Numbered from the stretch's first letter, positions 19,471-29,600 are shown. The stretch: 64,000 nt of DNA from Rhodococcus rhodnii (GCA_000720375.1 JOAA01000002.1:1-64000), one strand, 5' to 3'. Notes: generated by a model not told the origin, from the letters alone. Numbers and translations are program-made.

Positions 19471-19760
19471 TCAGCGAGGGGTCACTGTGCTCGGTTGCTG
19501 TTCGACATACGCCGACAACACGAGCGCCGCGAGCTTCGGATGCCGTTGCCGCGCAGCGATTGCGGCCCGGATCCTTCGTCGGTATGCGTCGGCGGCAGCC
19601 GGATGTCCACCACGGCAACGTCGGGCCGGTGCGAATCGACCGCTGCCAGCAAGGAATCTGGTGAATCGACCGTCTCCACGACATCAAAGCCCGCTGTGCC
19701 CATCAACAACGCGATGCCCTCACGGAGCAAGGCGTCGTCCTTGGCGATCACGACCCGCAC
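19471..19760 (-). pseudogene. Frameshifted and truncated NarL-type response regulator
   Basis: The receiver domain begins normally (MRVVIAKDDALLREGIALLM) and keeps the phospho-Asp context VAVVDIRLPPTHTDEG. A frameshift follows at about 19570. In the next frame the family sequence resumes as IRAAIAARQRHPKLAALVLS and ends after AYVEQQ, about 20 residues short of a full receiver and without any DNA-binding domain. The gene overlaps the kinase remnant upstream by 13 bp, the usual order for such pairs. A small hairpin (ccctcgctg/cagcgaggg, 19459-19480) sits at its end. 19269-19458 contains no gene. Confidence 0.85.
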
Positions 19761-20360
19761 GGCAACTCCGCGCTCAGCAGCGTAGGGCCGCCCAGCGGGC
19801 TGCTGACCGACAGCGTTCCGTCCTGGGCTGCCACCCGCGAGCTGATACCGGCGATGCCCGACCCGGCGCTCTCGACCGCGCCACCACGTCCATTGTCGAA
19901 AACCTGCAGCGACAACACGCCACCCGCAACGCTGATATCCACAGTGGACTCTGTGGCCGCGCTGTGATTTGCGACGTTGGTGAGCGCTTCAGCCACGGCG
20001 AAGTAGGCAGTCGATTCGAGGGCGGCGGGCAACCGGCCGGGCACGACGACGTCCGTTCGACAGGGCACGGGGCATGCCGCGGCGAGTGCGGCGATGGTGC
20101 CGTCAAGGCCGTGGCTTTCCAGGACAGGCGGGAGGATGCTTCTGATCAACATACGCAGGTCGGCGAGCGCGTCCTCAGCCGCTGTCTGTACCCGGTCGAG
20201 GATCGCGGCCGCGTTCGTCGGATCGCGCTCGAGTGTCTCCTTCGCGGCCGCTGTCAGTACGACTACGCCCACCAGCCGATTCTGCGCACCGTCGTGCAGA
20301 TTGCGTTCGATCCGCCGCAACTCCGTCGCATGCGCCTCCAGCGCGGCAGCTGGATTCCCC
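19748..20360 (-). pseudogene. Truncated HisKA_3-type sensor histidine kinase
   Basis: Only the catalytic half remains: the dimerisation/phospho-acceptor helix ELRRIERNLHDGAQNRLVG (His in LHDGAQ) and the ATPase domain with EALTNVANHS and the glycine-rich segment SGIAGISSRVAAQDG. Nothing resembling the N-terminal membrane sensor precedes it; upstream bases instead encode the start of a divergent membrane protein. The frame opens at 20419 but homologous sequence starts at about 20350. Probably inactive remnant of a two-component pair with the neighbouring regulator. Confidence 0.8.
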
Positions 20361-20391
20361 GACCGGCCCCGCCGCTCTAACTTCCGTAACC

Positions 20392-20930
20392 ATGACTGAT
20401 TCGTTTCCAAGCGGCGCAAGCGTTCTGCGTGGTCTACTGTGGACGATTCTGGTGGTCAGCGCGGCAGGCAACGCGGTCGCGTCACTGGGCGGCCTGGCTA
20501 CGGGGATCCGGCTGACCTGCGGTGTTGTCACCGTGCTGTGCATCGTCTTTCTCGTGATCCTGCATCTGCGGCGCCGCGAGGGCCGGGCGAGGTCGCCCTG
20601 GATGTCAACACTGCCCGCGTGGCCGAGGTCGAAGTCGGTGATCGGGTTTCGATGGTGGTGGCCGGGCAGCGTGGCGACTACGTCGTGTCCGCCGTTCTCG
20701 AAACTCCGGTCCGTGGGGTGTACTTCGACTGTGCCGGGCCTGCTGACCTGGTCGCCCTCCGCCTGCACCCGGGCGCGGTAGTCGAGGACATCCGTCGGGA
20801 ATTCGGTGGGTTCGAGGTACGGACCGGCGCCGCGATCGGCGACGCCGAGATTCCCGGCCTCGACGCCGCACGCCTGTTGCTCATCCTGATATCCGGTGTT
20901 GTTGGCTTCTGCCGTCATTTCGACCGTGCC
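20392..20930 (+). pseudogene. Small membrane protein followed by a frameshifted extracytoplasmic segment
   Basis: From the ATG at 20392 the frame encodes two hydrophobic helices (LLWTILVVSAAGNAVASLGG; VVTVLCIVFLVILHL) ending HLRRRE. The continuation makes sense only in another frame: DVNTARVAEVEVGDRVSMVV through about LLLILISGVVGF. I do not recognise this part. The first part may once have been an intact small protein of about 65-70 residues of the type found divergent to such kinases, with the second part belonging to another gene. Base composition matches neighbours. Confidence 0.55.
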
Positions 20931-21069
20931 TCTGCTGATGCGTTCGGCGGGGGCTGCCGTGGCGCGGCAATTGCGGGCGTTCTCGCCGTCATAGGTTTGA
21001 CCTTGGCCGGTCCTGCTGTGGTCAAACGCGTTGCTGCTGTCGTGGCGCGTTGGGCGGTGTTTCGCCGGA

Positions 21070-21907
21070 TGTGCTGGCACGTGTTCGTGCGGTGCCTGGG
21101 GTGAAGCGGCTCCAATGTCCACGACGACCGTGCTGTGACCGCATCTGGACGGTGGTAAACGACGGGTCGAGTCGTATCGTTCAATTGTTCTTGGGCCGGA
21201 CGCGGCGACCATCGTCGATCTTGACGTGCGAGCGGGCAGCCTTGCTGATTTGACCGGTACGGCCATTGCGCTCAGTGCGACCGCGGCGCGATCCATGGAC
21301 ACGGCTGTCGGTAGACATGTCGACATTCTGCTCGGGGCCGGCACGCCGGTTCGTTCGCGCGTTGTCGCGATTTCCCAGCGTGGCCTTGGTTTCGGTGACG
21401 TGGTCGTCGCCCGGGAGCTCCACAGTGGACCCGACGAGGTGATTCTGGTGCGTACCGACCGGGATGTGCTCCTTGATCGGCTTGGCTTGGTGATTCGGAG
21501 TGGAACTGCGCAGCTGGTGCAGGCGCCGCCGCAGATGTGGGTGAATTTCGGCGTTCTCGCCGTATTGCTGGGTTACGTGCTGCTCGCGGTGGCGAGCAGG
21601 ATCGTGGCCGCGACCGGGCAGCGTAAGTCCGAAGTGGTCGCGTTGTCGCTGATCGGCATGACACCACGGCAGATCCGGGCGATGGCTCGGCGCGAGTCGG
21701 CCGTGATCGCCGGTCTGGCGGCCGGTTCCGGACTGCTGGTTTCCGTGCTGCCCTTGGGTTTGCTGAGCGTCGGATTTCTTAGCAGGCCGTGGCCGTCTGG
21801 TCCGGTGTGGCCGATCGCGCTGGTGGGTGCTCGTGGTCGTGCTGATCGCGTGGGCTGGCGGTGGAACTGCCGATGAGACGACTACTCACAGCGACCCGAT
21901 CGAGTGA
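21070..21907 (+). pseudogene. FtsX-like ABC permease fragment with frameshifts
   Basis: C-terminal piece of a MacB/FtsX-type permease. The periplasmic part reads VYDGSS-like sequence then, after a shift, GPDAATIVDLDVRAGSLADLTG, continuing through TAIALSATAARSMDTAVGRH. The membrane part follows: WVNFGVLAVLLGYVLLAVAS, the conserved cytoplasmic loop ALSLIGMTPRQIRAMARRES, then a helix. A further one-base shift at about 21825 restores the natural end (VLVVVLIAWAGGGTADETTT) at a stop at 21905-21907. The N-terminal half and the partner ATPase are absent. Confidence 0.75.
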
Positions 21908-21923
21908 TTGACCTACGACCCCA

Positions 21924-21939
21924 TCGAACCTATGTTCGA
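21924..21939. promoter_or_regulatory. LexA/SOS box upstream of imuB
   Basis: tcgaacctatgttcga matches TCGAAC-N4-GTTCGA exactly and lies 9 bases before the imuB ATG, so bound LexA would cover the start region. imuB therefore has its own SOS promoter separate from imuA'. Confidence 0.9.
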
Positions 21940-21948
21940 ATTGTGCGC

Positions 21949-23493
21949 ATGCTCGTGGTCTGGTGCCCGGACTGGCCGGTGGTGGCGGCCGCTTCGGGTG
22001 CCGGGCTGCCCTTGACGATTCCCATGGCAGTGGTGGCGGCCAACCGCGTGGTCGCCAGCTCCGCCGTGGCGAGGGCGGAGGGCATCCGGCGGGGCATGCG
22101 GCGCCGGGAAGCGCAGGGCCGGTGCCCTGAACTGGTCGTGTTCGAGGACGATCCGGTTCGGGACGCGCGGCTGTTCGAGGCGGTCGCGGCGGCGGTGGAG
22201 GAGCTGGCCGTCGGCGTCGAGATCGTCCGGCCGGGGTTGGTCGCTGTGCCCGCGCGGGGGCCGGCCGGCTACTTCGGCGGTGAGGAGGTGGCGGCCGAGC
22301 GGCTGATCGATCAGGTCGCCGACCGGGCCGGGGTGGAGTGTCAGGTCGGGGTGGCCGACGGCCTGTTCTCCGCCACCCTGGCCGCGCACCGGGGATTGGT
22401 CGTGGAACCAGGGCGGAGCGCGGAATTCCTGGCGCCACTGGCCGTGAACGAGCTGCAGCAACCAGGCGGTCCGGACCGTACAGAGCTGATCGATCTGTTG
22501 CGGCGCCTGGGGCTGCGGACTCTCGGTGCGTTCGCCGCCATCACCGAACGAGACGTGGCCACCCGGTTCGATACGGACGCGATCCAGGCTCACCGACTGG
22601 CCAGGGGCCTGGACGAGCGTCCACCATCCAGGCGCAGGCCGCCGCCGGACCTGTCGATCAGTACCGAACTCGACCCACCGGTCGACCGGGTGGACGCGGC
22701 CGCGTTCGTGGCCAAATCCCTCGCCGAGCGATTACACGCGGGCCTGGCCGCGCACGGGCTTGCCTGCACGCGCTTGGGAATCTACGCGCGCAGCGAGCGC
22801 GACGAGGAGCTTGGCCGGGTTTGGCGGTGCGCGGAACCGTTGACCCCCAACGGGATCGCCGACCGGGTGCGCTGGCAGCTGGACGGCTGGTTACGGGTCG
22901 GCGGACCGACCGCCGGTATCCGGACACTGTGGCTTGAACCCGAGGAGGTAGTGGAAGGCAAAGCACTACAACTGGATCTATGGCGAGGCGAGGGGCACGC
23001 CGAGGCCGCGGAGAAGGCCGGCCGGGCGATGGTCCGGGTGCAAGGCCTGCTGGGCCCGGAAGCCGTGTGCACCCCGGTGCTTGGTGGCGGGCGCGACCCC
23101 AGCGAGCGAGTGCGGCTGGTGCCGTGGGGTGAAGAACTCAGCCCGGCGGCCGACCCCGGCCTGCCCTGGCCGGGGCACCTTCCGGCGCCCTCGCCCGCGG
23201 TCGTGTTCCCCGATCCGGTGCCCGCGACTGTCCTTGGCAAGTCGGGTGAGCCTGTTCACATCACTGCCCGGGACATGCTGACGACCCCGCCCACGGCGGT
23301 CGGCGTCAACGGCGGCGCCGCGCGTCCGGTGGCGGCCTGGGCTGGCCCGTGGACTGCGAACGAGCGGTGGTGGAATCGCGAACCGCAGTGTCACGCTCGG
23401 CTCCAGGTCCTCATTGGCGCGCAGCCGGCTCAAGCCGCCCTGCTGCTCGGCTACCACCAGGGAAAATGGGTCGTCTACGGTCACTACGACTGA
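21949..23493 (+). CDS. imuB: ImuB: Y-family polymerase-like mutasome hub
   Basis: A 514-residue member of the catalytically inactive Y-family branch. The N-terminal strand reads MLVVWCPDWPVVAA where active DinB enzymes carry a Asp-rich metal site, and the second acidic motif is also absent (RPGLVAVPARGPAGYFGG). The helix-hairpin-helix and little-finger regions are recognisable (LGLRTLGAFAAITERDVATR; then PPDLSISTELDPPVDRVDAA). A probable beta-clamp-binding motif QLDLW lies at residues 341-345. ImuB is known to dock ImuA' and DnaE2 onto the clamp. The ATG after the SOS box is chosen; an in-frame GTG at 21904 lies upstream of the box. Confidence 0.92.
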   Translation: MLVVWCPDWPVVAAASGAGLPLTIPMAVVAANRVVASSAVARAEGIRRGMRRREAQGRCPELVVFEDDPVRDARLFEAVAAAVEELAVGVEIVRPGLVAVPARGPAGYFGGEEVAAERLIDQVADRAGVECQVGVADGLFSATLAAHRGLVVEPGRSAEFLAPLAVNELQQPGGPDRTELIDLLRRLGLRTLGAFAAITERDVATRFDTDAIQAHRLARGLDERPPSRRRPPPDLSISTELDPPVDRVDAAAFVAKSLAERLHAGLAAHGLACTRLGIYARSERDEELGRVWRCAEPLTPNGIADRVRWQLDGWLRVGGPTAGIRTLWLEPEEVVEGKALQLDLWRGEGHAEAAEKAGRAMVRVQGLLGPEAVCTPVLGGGRDPSERVRLVPWGEELSPAADPGLPWPGHLPAPSPAVVFPDPVPATVLGKSGEPVHITARDMLTTPPTAVGVNGGAARPVAAWAGPWTANERWWNREPQCHARLQVLIGAQPAQAALLLGYHQGKWVVYGHYD

Positions 23494-24495
23494 CCGTCGT
23501 CCGCTGATTCCGGCACCGCGTGTCCATTATCGCGACACCTGGGGTTCACCTGACTTGCGTGAAATTGCAGTTCCGGCATCGAGCGCGCCATCGTGGTAAC
23601 CGGACAAAACGCTGGCATTTCCGATTGTCCACTGCGGGCGTCATATTTATTTTACGGCCATTGGAATCTCGGTAAGTGGAACTCGGTCGGGTTTGAAACC
23701 CGTGGATTCGGTGAATCGTTGAATCCGGGTCGGCTGACCAGAAGTCGCCACCACCTTGACGTTCCGTTCGATGGGGAGTCTATTCAAAGCAGTGTTCGCA
23801 TTCCCCGGAAATACCCCAGGGAACGGAATTGGAAAGGGAGTGAGTGGCATGGGCGGCACGCCGGACTGGACCGCGAGGCGCTCGTACGAGCTGAAACACG
23901 TCGGGGTCAGGTGGCGAATTATGCCGGTACCGGTGCAGGCCGAGGAAACACCGCAGGAAGCAGCACGATCGCGGTGCCCGGCGGCAGCGGGTACCACTAC
24001 GCGCCCGCGGCGATCGCGCCGCTGGAGCCCGCGGAGCGCAGCAAACATCGCGGTCGACCGCGACCGGACTCCGGTTTCCTAGCCGAACCAGCGAAGTACA
24101 CCGGCACAGTCCGGGCCCGGTCGACCAGCACGACAGGGAGGCTGAGGCCAGCGGAACGGGAACCGTGCGGCTGGACATGGTGTCGCTGTTCCCGCGTGAC
24201 ACAGCATCCGTCCCACATCATGGCTTCCCGGTCGGTGAACCCGATGGGGAGCTGAGTTCGCACCACGGAGAGCCCTGTCCGGCAGGCGAGCCGGATCTTC
24301 TTGTCCCGCAACAGACCTGGACCGATTCACCGTCGCCGCACAATTTCACCCCGCAGTTGGCGAGCGCCACGGTCGTGCCGTTCGCCGACTCGTGCGCCAC
24401 AGACGCATCTCGTGTCACTGGTGAAACAGTTGCGGAGCAAGGGTTTTAATGTGGGCGCCTCGTCATCCCTGGCAGGCGCGGGAGGAGGCGTATGG
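23494..24495. other. Gene-poor kilobase with a possible glycosidase remnant
   Basis: No intact gene is supported. At 23508-23590 there are diverged copies of the 22-bp unit (ttccggcaccgcgtgtcca). At 23640-23660 there is an AT-rich patch (catatttattttacgg), unusual for this genome. Around 24140-24200 a frame reads SGTGTVRLDMVSLFPRDT, which resembles a conserved segment of GH51 alpha-L-arabinofuranosidases. Upstream, in other frames, lie beta-strand-like pieces (KYTGTVRARSTS), and no catalytic part follows, so this would be a decayed fragment. The identification is tentative. Confidence 0.4.
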
Positions 24496-25254
24496 CTACA
24501 GCGCCTTGACGGCGGTGAGGAACCAGGTCAGGGCCGGAACGAGGGGGTCCGGTCGCGGCCAGCCGTTCACCGTCGCCAGCAGTTCCATGTAGCGGTCGCG
24601 CCGCGGGTCGTTCACGGCTTCCAGTTGTTCCACCAGCGCTCTGCGCGGCCCGTGGGCATCGATGATCTTCGTGGCGATCGCCGCCGCCTCAGCGGACTCC
24701 GGAGCGAGCCGCGGATCGGCCTGGTCACGCACCATGGCGGCGGCGTCCGGCCGTAACGGCCGATCCCGGTAATACTCGGCCATCCGGTGCATGGTCGCCT
24801 GGAAATCCTTGTCCTGAACAAGTTCAGTCAGTTCCAGCCACGCTTCGAGTTGGGCCGCCGACGGTGTCGCGGGCAAGTGGGGGGTCAGCGTCGTGGTGAC
24901 GCCGGCATCAAGGTCGAGGGTCGTGGCGAAATCCATGACTGTGGCCAGGGATTTCAGCACGGCGTGCTGCGCCTTGAGCGTGCGGATCTGTTCTGCGAGT
25001 GCTTCGGCGTGTTTCGCCGCTGCGTCGGCCAACGGAGTCTCCTGGGTGAGGACCTTGCGGACAGTGCGCAGATCGAGGCCAAGTGACCGCAGCTCACGGA
25101 CGAGCTCCAGCCGGGCCTGTGCGTCGGCCGAGTACTGGCGGTGACCGGCCGGGCTGCGGTCGGTCGGCGGAACGATGCCGCGGTCGGCGTAGAACCGGAT
25201 GGCTTTCACCGTCAGGCCGGTTCGTCTGGCCAGTTCGCCGATCGAGTAGCGCAC
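24496..25254 (-). CDS. MerR-family transcriptional regulator
   Basis: A 252-residue regulator with an N-terminal MerR winged helix (YSIGELARRTGLTVKAIRFY, DRSPAGHRQYSADAQARLEL), a long dimerisation helix (KHAEALAEQIRTLKAQHAVL) and a 130-residue C-terminal helical region of the type seen in effector-sensing MerR proteins without metal cysteines. The GTG at 25254 follows GAAGG; an ATG 24 bases upstream (25278) is possible. It is divergent from the S9 peptidase relic, which may have been its target. Confidence 0.85.
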   Translation of the reverse strand: MRYSIGELARRTGLTVKAIRFYADRGIVPPTDRSPAGHRQYSADAQARLELVRELRSLGLDLRTVRKVLTQETPLADAAAKHAEALAEQIRTLKAQHAVLKSLATVMDFATTLDLDAGVTTTLTPHLPATPSAAQLEAWLELTELVQDKDFQATMHRMAEYYRDRPLRPDAAAMVRDQADPRLAPESAEAAAIATKIIDAHGPRRALVEQLEAVNDPRRDRYMELLATVNGWPRPDPLVPALTWFLTAVKAL

Positions 25255-25328
25255 GTCGTCACCTTCGGGCCTCCCCATGGGGGAGACTCAAGCACATTCC
25301 GATCGGCCTGGGCACGTGGTAAGACGGC

Positions 25329-25636
25329 CTGATCATCAGCAGCCCGTTCGATGACCTCGACGACTACGTCCGGCTCCCGCGGATCAGTCAGCATGGACTG
25401 GGACCGCTGGTCACATACTCCACAGTGGACAGCGGATGGCCGGTCGCTGATCGTCACGACCGATGACCATGGCCGCGTGCCGGTGTGGCGAGTTCCTGTG
25501 CTTCCTGGACGAGAACCACTGGCAAACCGAATCACACGAAGGTGTGGAACCGACAGTCTTCGCATTCCTGGCCCACCACGTGCTGGGCGAGCCGTGGCGG
25601 CGGCCGGAGCACCTGGCTGACCAGCCGAAACACCAC
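25329..25636 (+). pseudogene. Relic of an S9-family (prolyl oligopeptidase) peptidase
   Basis: Three pieces of one family survive in three frames within 300 bp. (1) SPFDDLDDYVRLPRIS at 25341 onward is the usual N-terminus. (2) PQWTADGRSLIVTTDDHGRV (about 25420-25480) is a blade of the beta-propeller. (3) FLDENHW and TVFAFLAHHVLGEPWRRPE (about 25505-25610) is the C-terminal end of the hydrolase domain, including the catalytic His. Intact members are about 600-650 residues, so most of the gene has been deleted. A terminator still follows. Confidence 0.8.
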
Positions 25637-25669
25637 GAGGGGCGCCGTGCTCAGCACGAGGCGCCCCTC
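25637..25669 (+). terminator. Stem-loop terminator after the S9 relic
   Basis: gaggggcgcc and ggcgcccctc form a 10-bp perfect stem, with an inner gtgc/gcac pairing, right after the last recognisable peptidase residues. Confidence 0.7.
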
Positions 25670-25700
25670 GACTTGACCAAGGTGACCCGTAGGGACATAC

Positions 25701-25716
25701 TCGAACACATGTTCGA
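25701..25716. promoter_or_regulatory. Orphan LexA/SOS box
   Basis: tcgaacacatgttcga fits TCGAAC-N4-GTTCGA exactly. The ATG inside the box (25709) opens a 57-codon frame (MFENFSSLSRSDRDMAQDLL...) that soon runs antisense to the end of the convergent membrane-protein gene. No known SOS gene follows on the plus strand and the minus-strand genes nearby point toward it, so the regulated gene is unclear or lost. Confidence 0.85.
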
Positions 25717-25806
25717 GAACTTCTCTTCGCTGTCCCGGTCCGACCGGGACATGGCTCAGGATCTGCTGGCCGAACTGATCCCGAGGCAGCGCCCGCCGAT
25801 GGACGA

Positions 25807-26556
25807 TCAGCCCCGGAAGTTCTGGGGCCCTGGGGGTGGCGGCGGCGGGTATCCCGGCCCGGCCGACGCGGACTTGAAGTAGGCGTTCGACTCGGGCTGG
25901 AACAGGAAGTACATCGTGGCGGCGAGCGCGGCCAGCTGCACGATCAGGACGATCAACAGCACCGCGCCGAACCCGCCGAGGACGGTGAACAGCAGGCCGA
26001 TGCCGAACAGCGCGATCAACCCGAACAACAGGCCGAGGCCGGTGAGGACCGCCAACACGATCCGCGCCCACTCCGCGCCGTTGCGCATCATCACCGCGAT
26101 GACGAACAGGCCGGCGGCGATCAGGACGCCGAAGATGACCGAGCCTGCGTTGTAGAAACCGCCGTAGTAGCTGGAGAACCCGATCGCGTAGACGATGTTG
26201 TAGAGCGCGCTGAAGATCGCGCCACCGCCGGCGAGCAGGAACGCCCAGATGACGCTCTTGGGCGTGGGCAGCGTCGGCCGGTTGCCGCCGGAGCCCCAGT
26301 TCGCGCCGATACCGGTGAACTTCTGGGCGAAACCGGGGATTTCCGGGGTCTTTCTGCCACTACCGCCTGGCTGCTGGTAGTTGCCGTAAGGCTGTTGCGG
26401 CTGGCCATAAGGAGGCTGGGGCTGGCCGTACGGCGGCTGCTGGCCGTAGGGCTGTTGCGGACCGCCTTGAGGCTGCCCTTGGCCTTGTGGTCCTTGGCCA
26501 TATGGGTTGCCGCCGGGTTGGCCCGGCTGGTACGGGCCCTGCGGGTGCTGAGTCAC
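25807..26556 (-). CDS. Membrane protein with Pro/Gln/Tyr-rich N-terminal tail
   Basis: A 249-residue protein. Residues 1-80 are low-complexity with QQPYGQ/PPYGQP-type repeats; about four hydrophobic helices follow (SVIWAFLLAGGGAIFSALYN; FGVLIAAGLFVIAVMM; IVLAVLTGLGLLFGLIALFG; AVLLIVLIVQLAALAATMYF), then a short Pro-rich tail (PPPPPPGPQ). The GTG at 26556 (VTQHPQGPY) starts the repeat region. The layout is common in actinobacterial small membrane proteins of unknown function. It is divergent from dnaE2, with 106 bp between. Confidence 0.78.
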   Translation of the reverse strand: MTQHPQGPYQPGQPGGNPYGQGPQGQGQPQGGPQQPYGQQPPYGQPQPPYGQPQQPYGNYQQPGGSGRKTPEIPGFAQKFTGIGANWGSGGNRPTLPTPKSVIWAFLLAGGGAIFSALYNIVYAIGFSSYYGGFYNAGSVIFGVLIAAGLFVIAVMMRNGAEWARIVLAVLTGLGLLFGLIALFGIGLLFTVLGGFGAVLLIVLIVQLAALAATMYFLFQPESNAYFKSASAGPGYPPPPPPGPQNFRG

Positions 26557-26662
26557 GGCTGGACGGTAAACGCGGGGAACGCTCCGAAAAAGGGTTCTTG
26601 TTCCCAAGTGGACCAAAGTCTGCCCGGTTGGGCAGTTGCCGGATAACCCGAAAGGGGGCGAG

Positions 26663-29600
26663 ATGGGCTGGAACAACCCACCCGTCCGATGGTCGGATCT
26701 TGAGCGAGCCTTGTCCGGCAAGCCTTTCCAGACCGGCGACGGCGGCGACAGTCCAGCGTGGACACACCATCGCGACCCGTACACGCTCCCGCCGGACTTC
26801 GAGTTGCCCGGCGCGACCGACCATCCCGGTGGTGCGGAACGGGTGCCGTACGCCGAACTGCACTGCCATTCCAACTTCAGTTTCCTTGACGGCGCCAGCC
26901 ATCCCGAGGAACTCGTCGAGGCTGCCGCCATCCAAGGCCTTGAAGCGATCGCGATCACCGACCACGACGGCATGTACGGCGTGGTCCGGTTCGCCGAAGC
27001 CGCCAAGGAACTCGGTGTCCGCACTGTCTTCGGTACTGAACTGAGCCTCGGCCTGCCCGAACCGCAGACCGGCGTGCCGGATCCGGTCGGCGAGCACCTG
27101 TTGCTGTTGGCGCGCAGGCTGGACGGGTACACCGCACTGTGCCGGGCGATCAGCGCGGGACAGCTCAACGGTGCCGAGAAGGGCCGTCCGGTGTACGACA
27201 TCGAGCAGGTCGTCGAGGAGACCAAGGACAAATGCGTTGTGCTCACCGGCTGCCGCAAGGGCGCCGTGCGCCGCGCACTGGACACCGACGGGCCAGCCGC
27301 CGCGGCCGCAAAGCTCAAGCAACTCGTTGACATGTTCGGCAAAGAGCACGTCTTCGTCGAACTGACCGACCACGGTATGCCGCAGGACAGTTTCCGCAAC
27401 GACGTGCTCGCCGGGCTGGCCGCGGAATTCGGGCTGCCGACAATCGCGACGAACGCCGTGCATTACGCGCACCCGAACCGGGCCCGGCTGGCAGCGGCAA
27501 TGGCCGCCGTGCGGTCCCGGAAAAGCCTGGACGAGATGGCGGGCTGGCTTCCGCCTGCGACCGCGTACTTGCGGTCCGGTGCGGAAATGAAGGCGCGGTT
27601 CGACCGGCGTTATCCCGGTGCCGTCCAGCGAGCCGCCGTCCTCGGCGTCGACCTTTCGTTCGATTTGCGTTTGGTGGCGCCGAAATTGCCGCCATTCGAC
27701 GTGCCGCCGGGGCATACCGAGGATACGTACCTGCGGTATCTGACGTACAAGGGCGCGGCGAACCGCTACGGCCGGTCGGATGAGAATCCCAAGGCGTACG
27801 CGCAGATCGAGCACGAGCTCGAGGTGATCAAGGAACTCGGGTTTCCCGGGTATTTCCTCGTGGTGTGGGACATCGCGCGGTTCTGCCGGGAAAGCAACAT
27901 CCTCTGTCAGGGCCGTGGCTCGGCCGCGAACTCCGCGGTCTGCTACGCGTTGGGCATCACAGGCGTCGACGCGGTTGCGCACAACTTGTTGTTCGAACGG
28001 TTCCTCGCACCGGCCCGCGACGGCCCACCGGACATCGACCTGGACATCGAGTCCGATCGCCGCGAGGAGGCGATCCAGTACGTCTACCGGAAGCACAACC
28101 GTTGGTGCGCCGCGCAAGTCGCGAACGTGATCACGTACCGGGCCAAGTCGTCGGTCCGGGACATGGCGCGTGCGCTCGGCTATTCGCCGGGACAGCAGGA
28201 CGCGTGGAGCAAGCAGATCGACCGCTGGGGCCCGGTGAAGGCCACAGTGGACGAGAACGACCACGACATCCCCGATGTCGTGCTCGAACTGGCCAACGAG
28301 ATCGAGGGTTTCCCTCGGCACCTGGGCATTCACTCCGGCGGGATGGTGATCTGCGACCGGCCGGTCGGCGAGGTCTGCCCGATCGAATGGGCCACGATGG
28401 CCGATCGTTCGGTGCTGCAGTGGGACAAGGACGACTGCGCGTCGATCGGGCTGGTCAAGTTCGACCTGCTCGGCCTCGGCATGCTCTCCGCACTGCACTA
28501 CGCGATCGACCTGGTGCGTGAGTTCGAGGACACCGAGGTGGACATCGCCAACCTCGACCTCGGCGACAAGAACATCTACGACATGCTCAGCAAAGCCGAC
28601 TCGATCGGTGTGTTCCAGGTGGAGAGCCGCGCGCAGATGGCCACGCTGCCCCGGCTCAAACCGCGCAAGTTCTACGACCTCGTGGTGGAAGTCGCCTTGA
28701 TCAGGCCGGGCCCGATCCAGGGCGGCTCGGTGCATCCGTACATCCGCAGGCGCAACGAACTCGAACCGACCACGTACGAGCACGATCTGCTGAAACCGGC
28801 GTTGAAGAAAACCCTTGGCGTGCCGTTGTTCCAGGAACAGATGATGCAACTCGCGGTCGACGTCGGCGGGTTCAACGCGGCGGAAGCCGATGAGCTCAGA
28901 CGGGCGATGGGCGCCAAGAGGTCCACATACCGGATGGAACGCCTGCGGGAGAGGTTCTACGAGGGCGCGGCGAAAAAGGGGATCACCGGTGATCTGGCCG
29001 AGCGGATCTACACGAAGATGCTGGCGTTCGCCAACTTCGGCTTCCCGGAAAGTCACGCGCTGAGCTTCGCGCACCTGGTGTTCGCCAGCTCCTACTTCAA
29101 GTACTACCACCCGGCCGCGTTCTGCGCCGCGTTGTTACGGGCCCAGCCAATGGGTTTCTACTCACCGCAGTCCCTGGTCGCCGACGCCCGCAGGCACGAC
29201 GTGGAAGTGCGCGGCCCGGACATCAACGCCAGCCTCGCGCACGCGACCTTGGAACGTACGGACGCGAAACCCGCTGTGCGACTGGGGATTGGCACGGTAC
29301 GGACGATCGGCCAGAAACTCGCGGAGATGATTGTCGCGGAACGGCGGGAAAACGGGCCGTTCGCCAGCATGACCGACCTGGCCAGGCGCGTTCAGCTGAC
29401 CACGGCCCAGGTCGAAGCGTTGTCGACGGCGGGAGCCTTCGGCTGCTTCAAGATCAGCCGGCGGGCGGCCCTGTGGTCCGCCGGTGCCGTCGCCGGTGAC
29501 CGGCCAGACCGGCTGCCAGGCACGACCGCCAGCGCCGAAGCGCCGGCACTGCCAGGGATGGAAGCGGTCGAACTCGCGGTGGCCGACGTCTGGGCCAACG

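Noticed and set aside
26360..29110. A 916-codon minus-strand frame opposite dnaE2
   Set aside because: A codon-bias shadow; the plus strand encodes an unmistakable polymerase.
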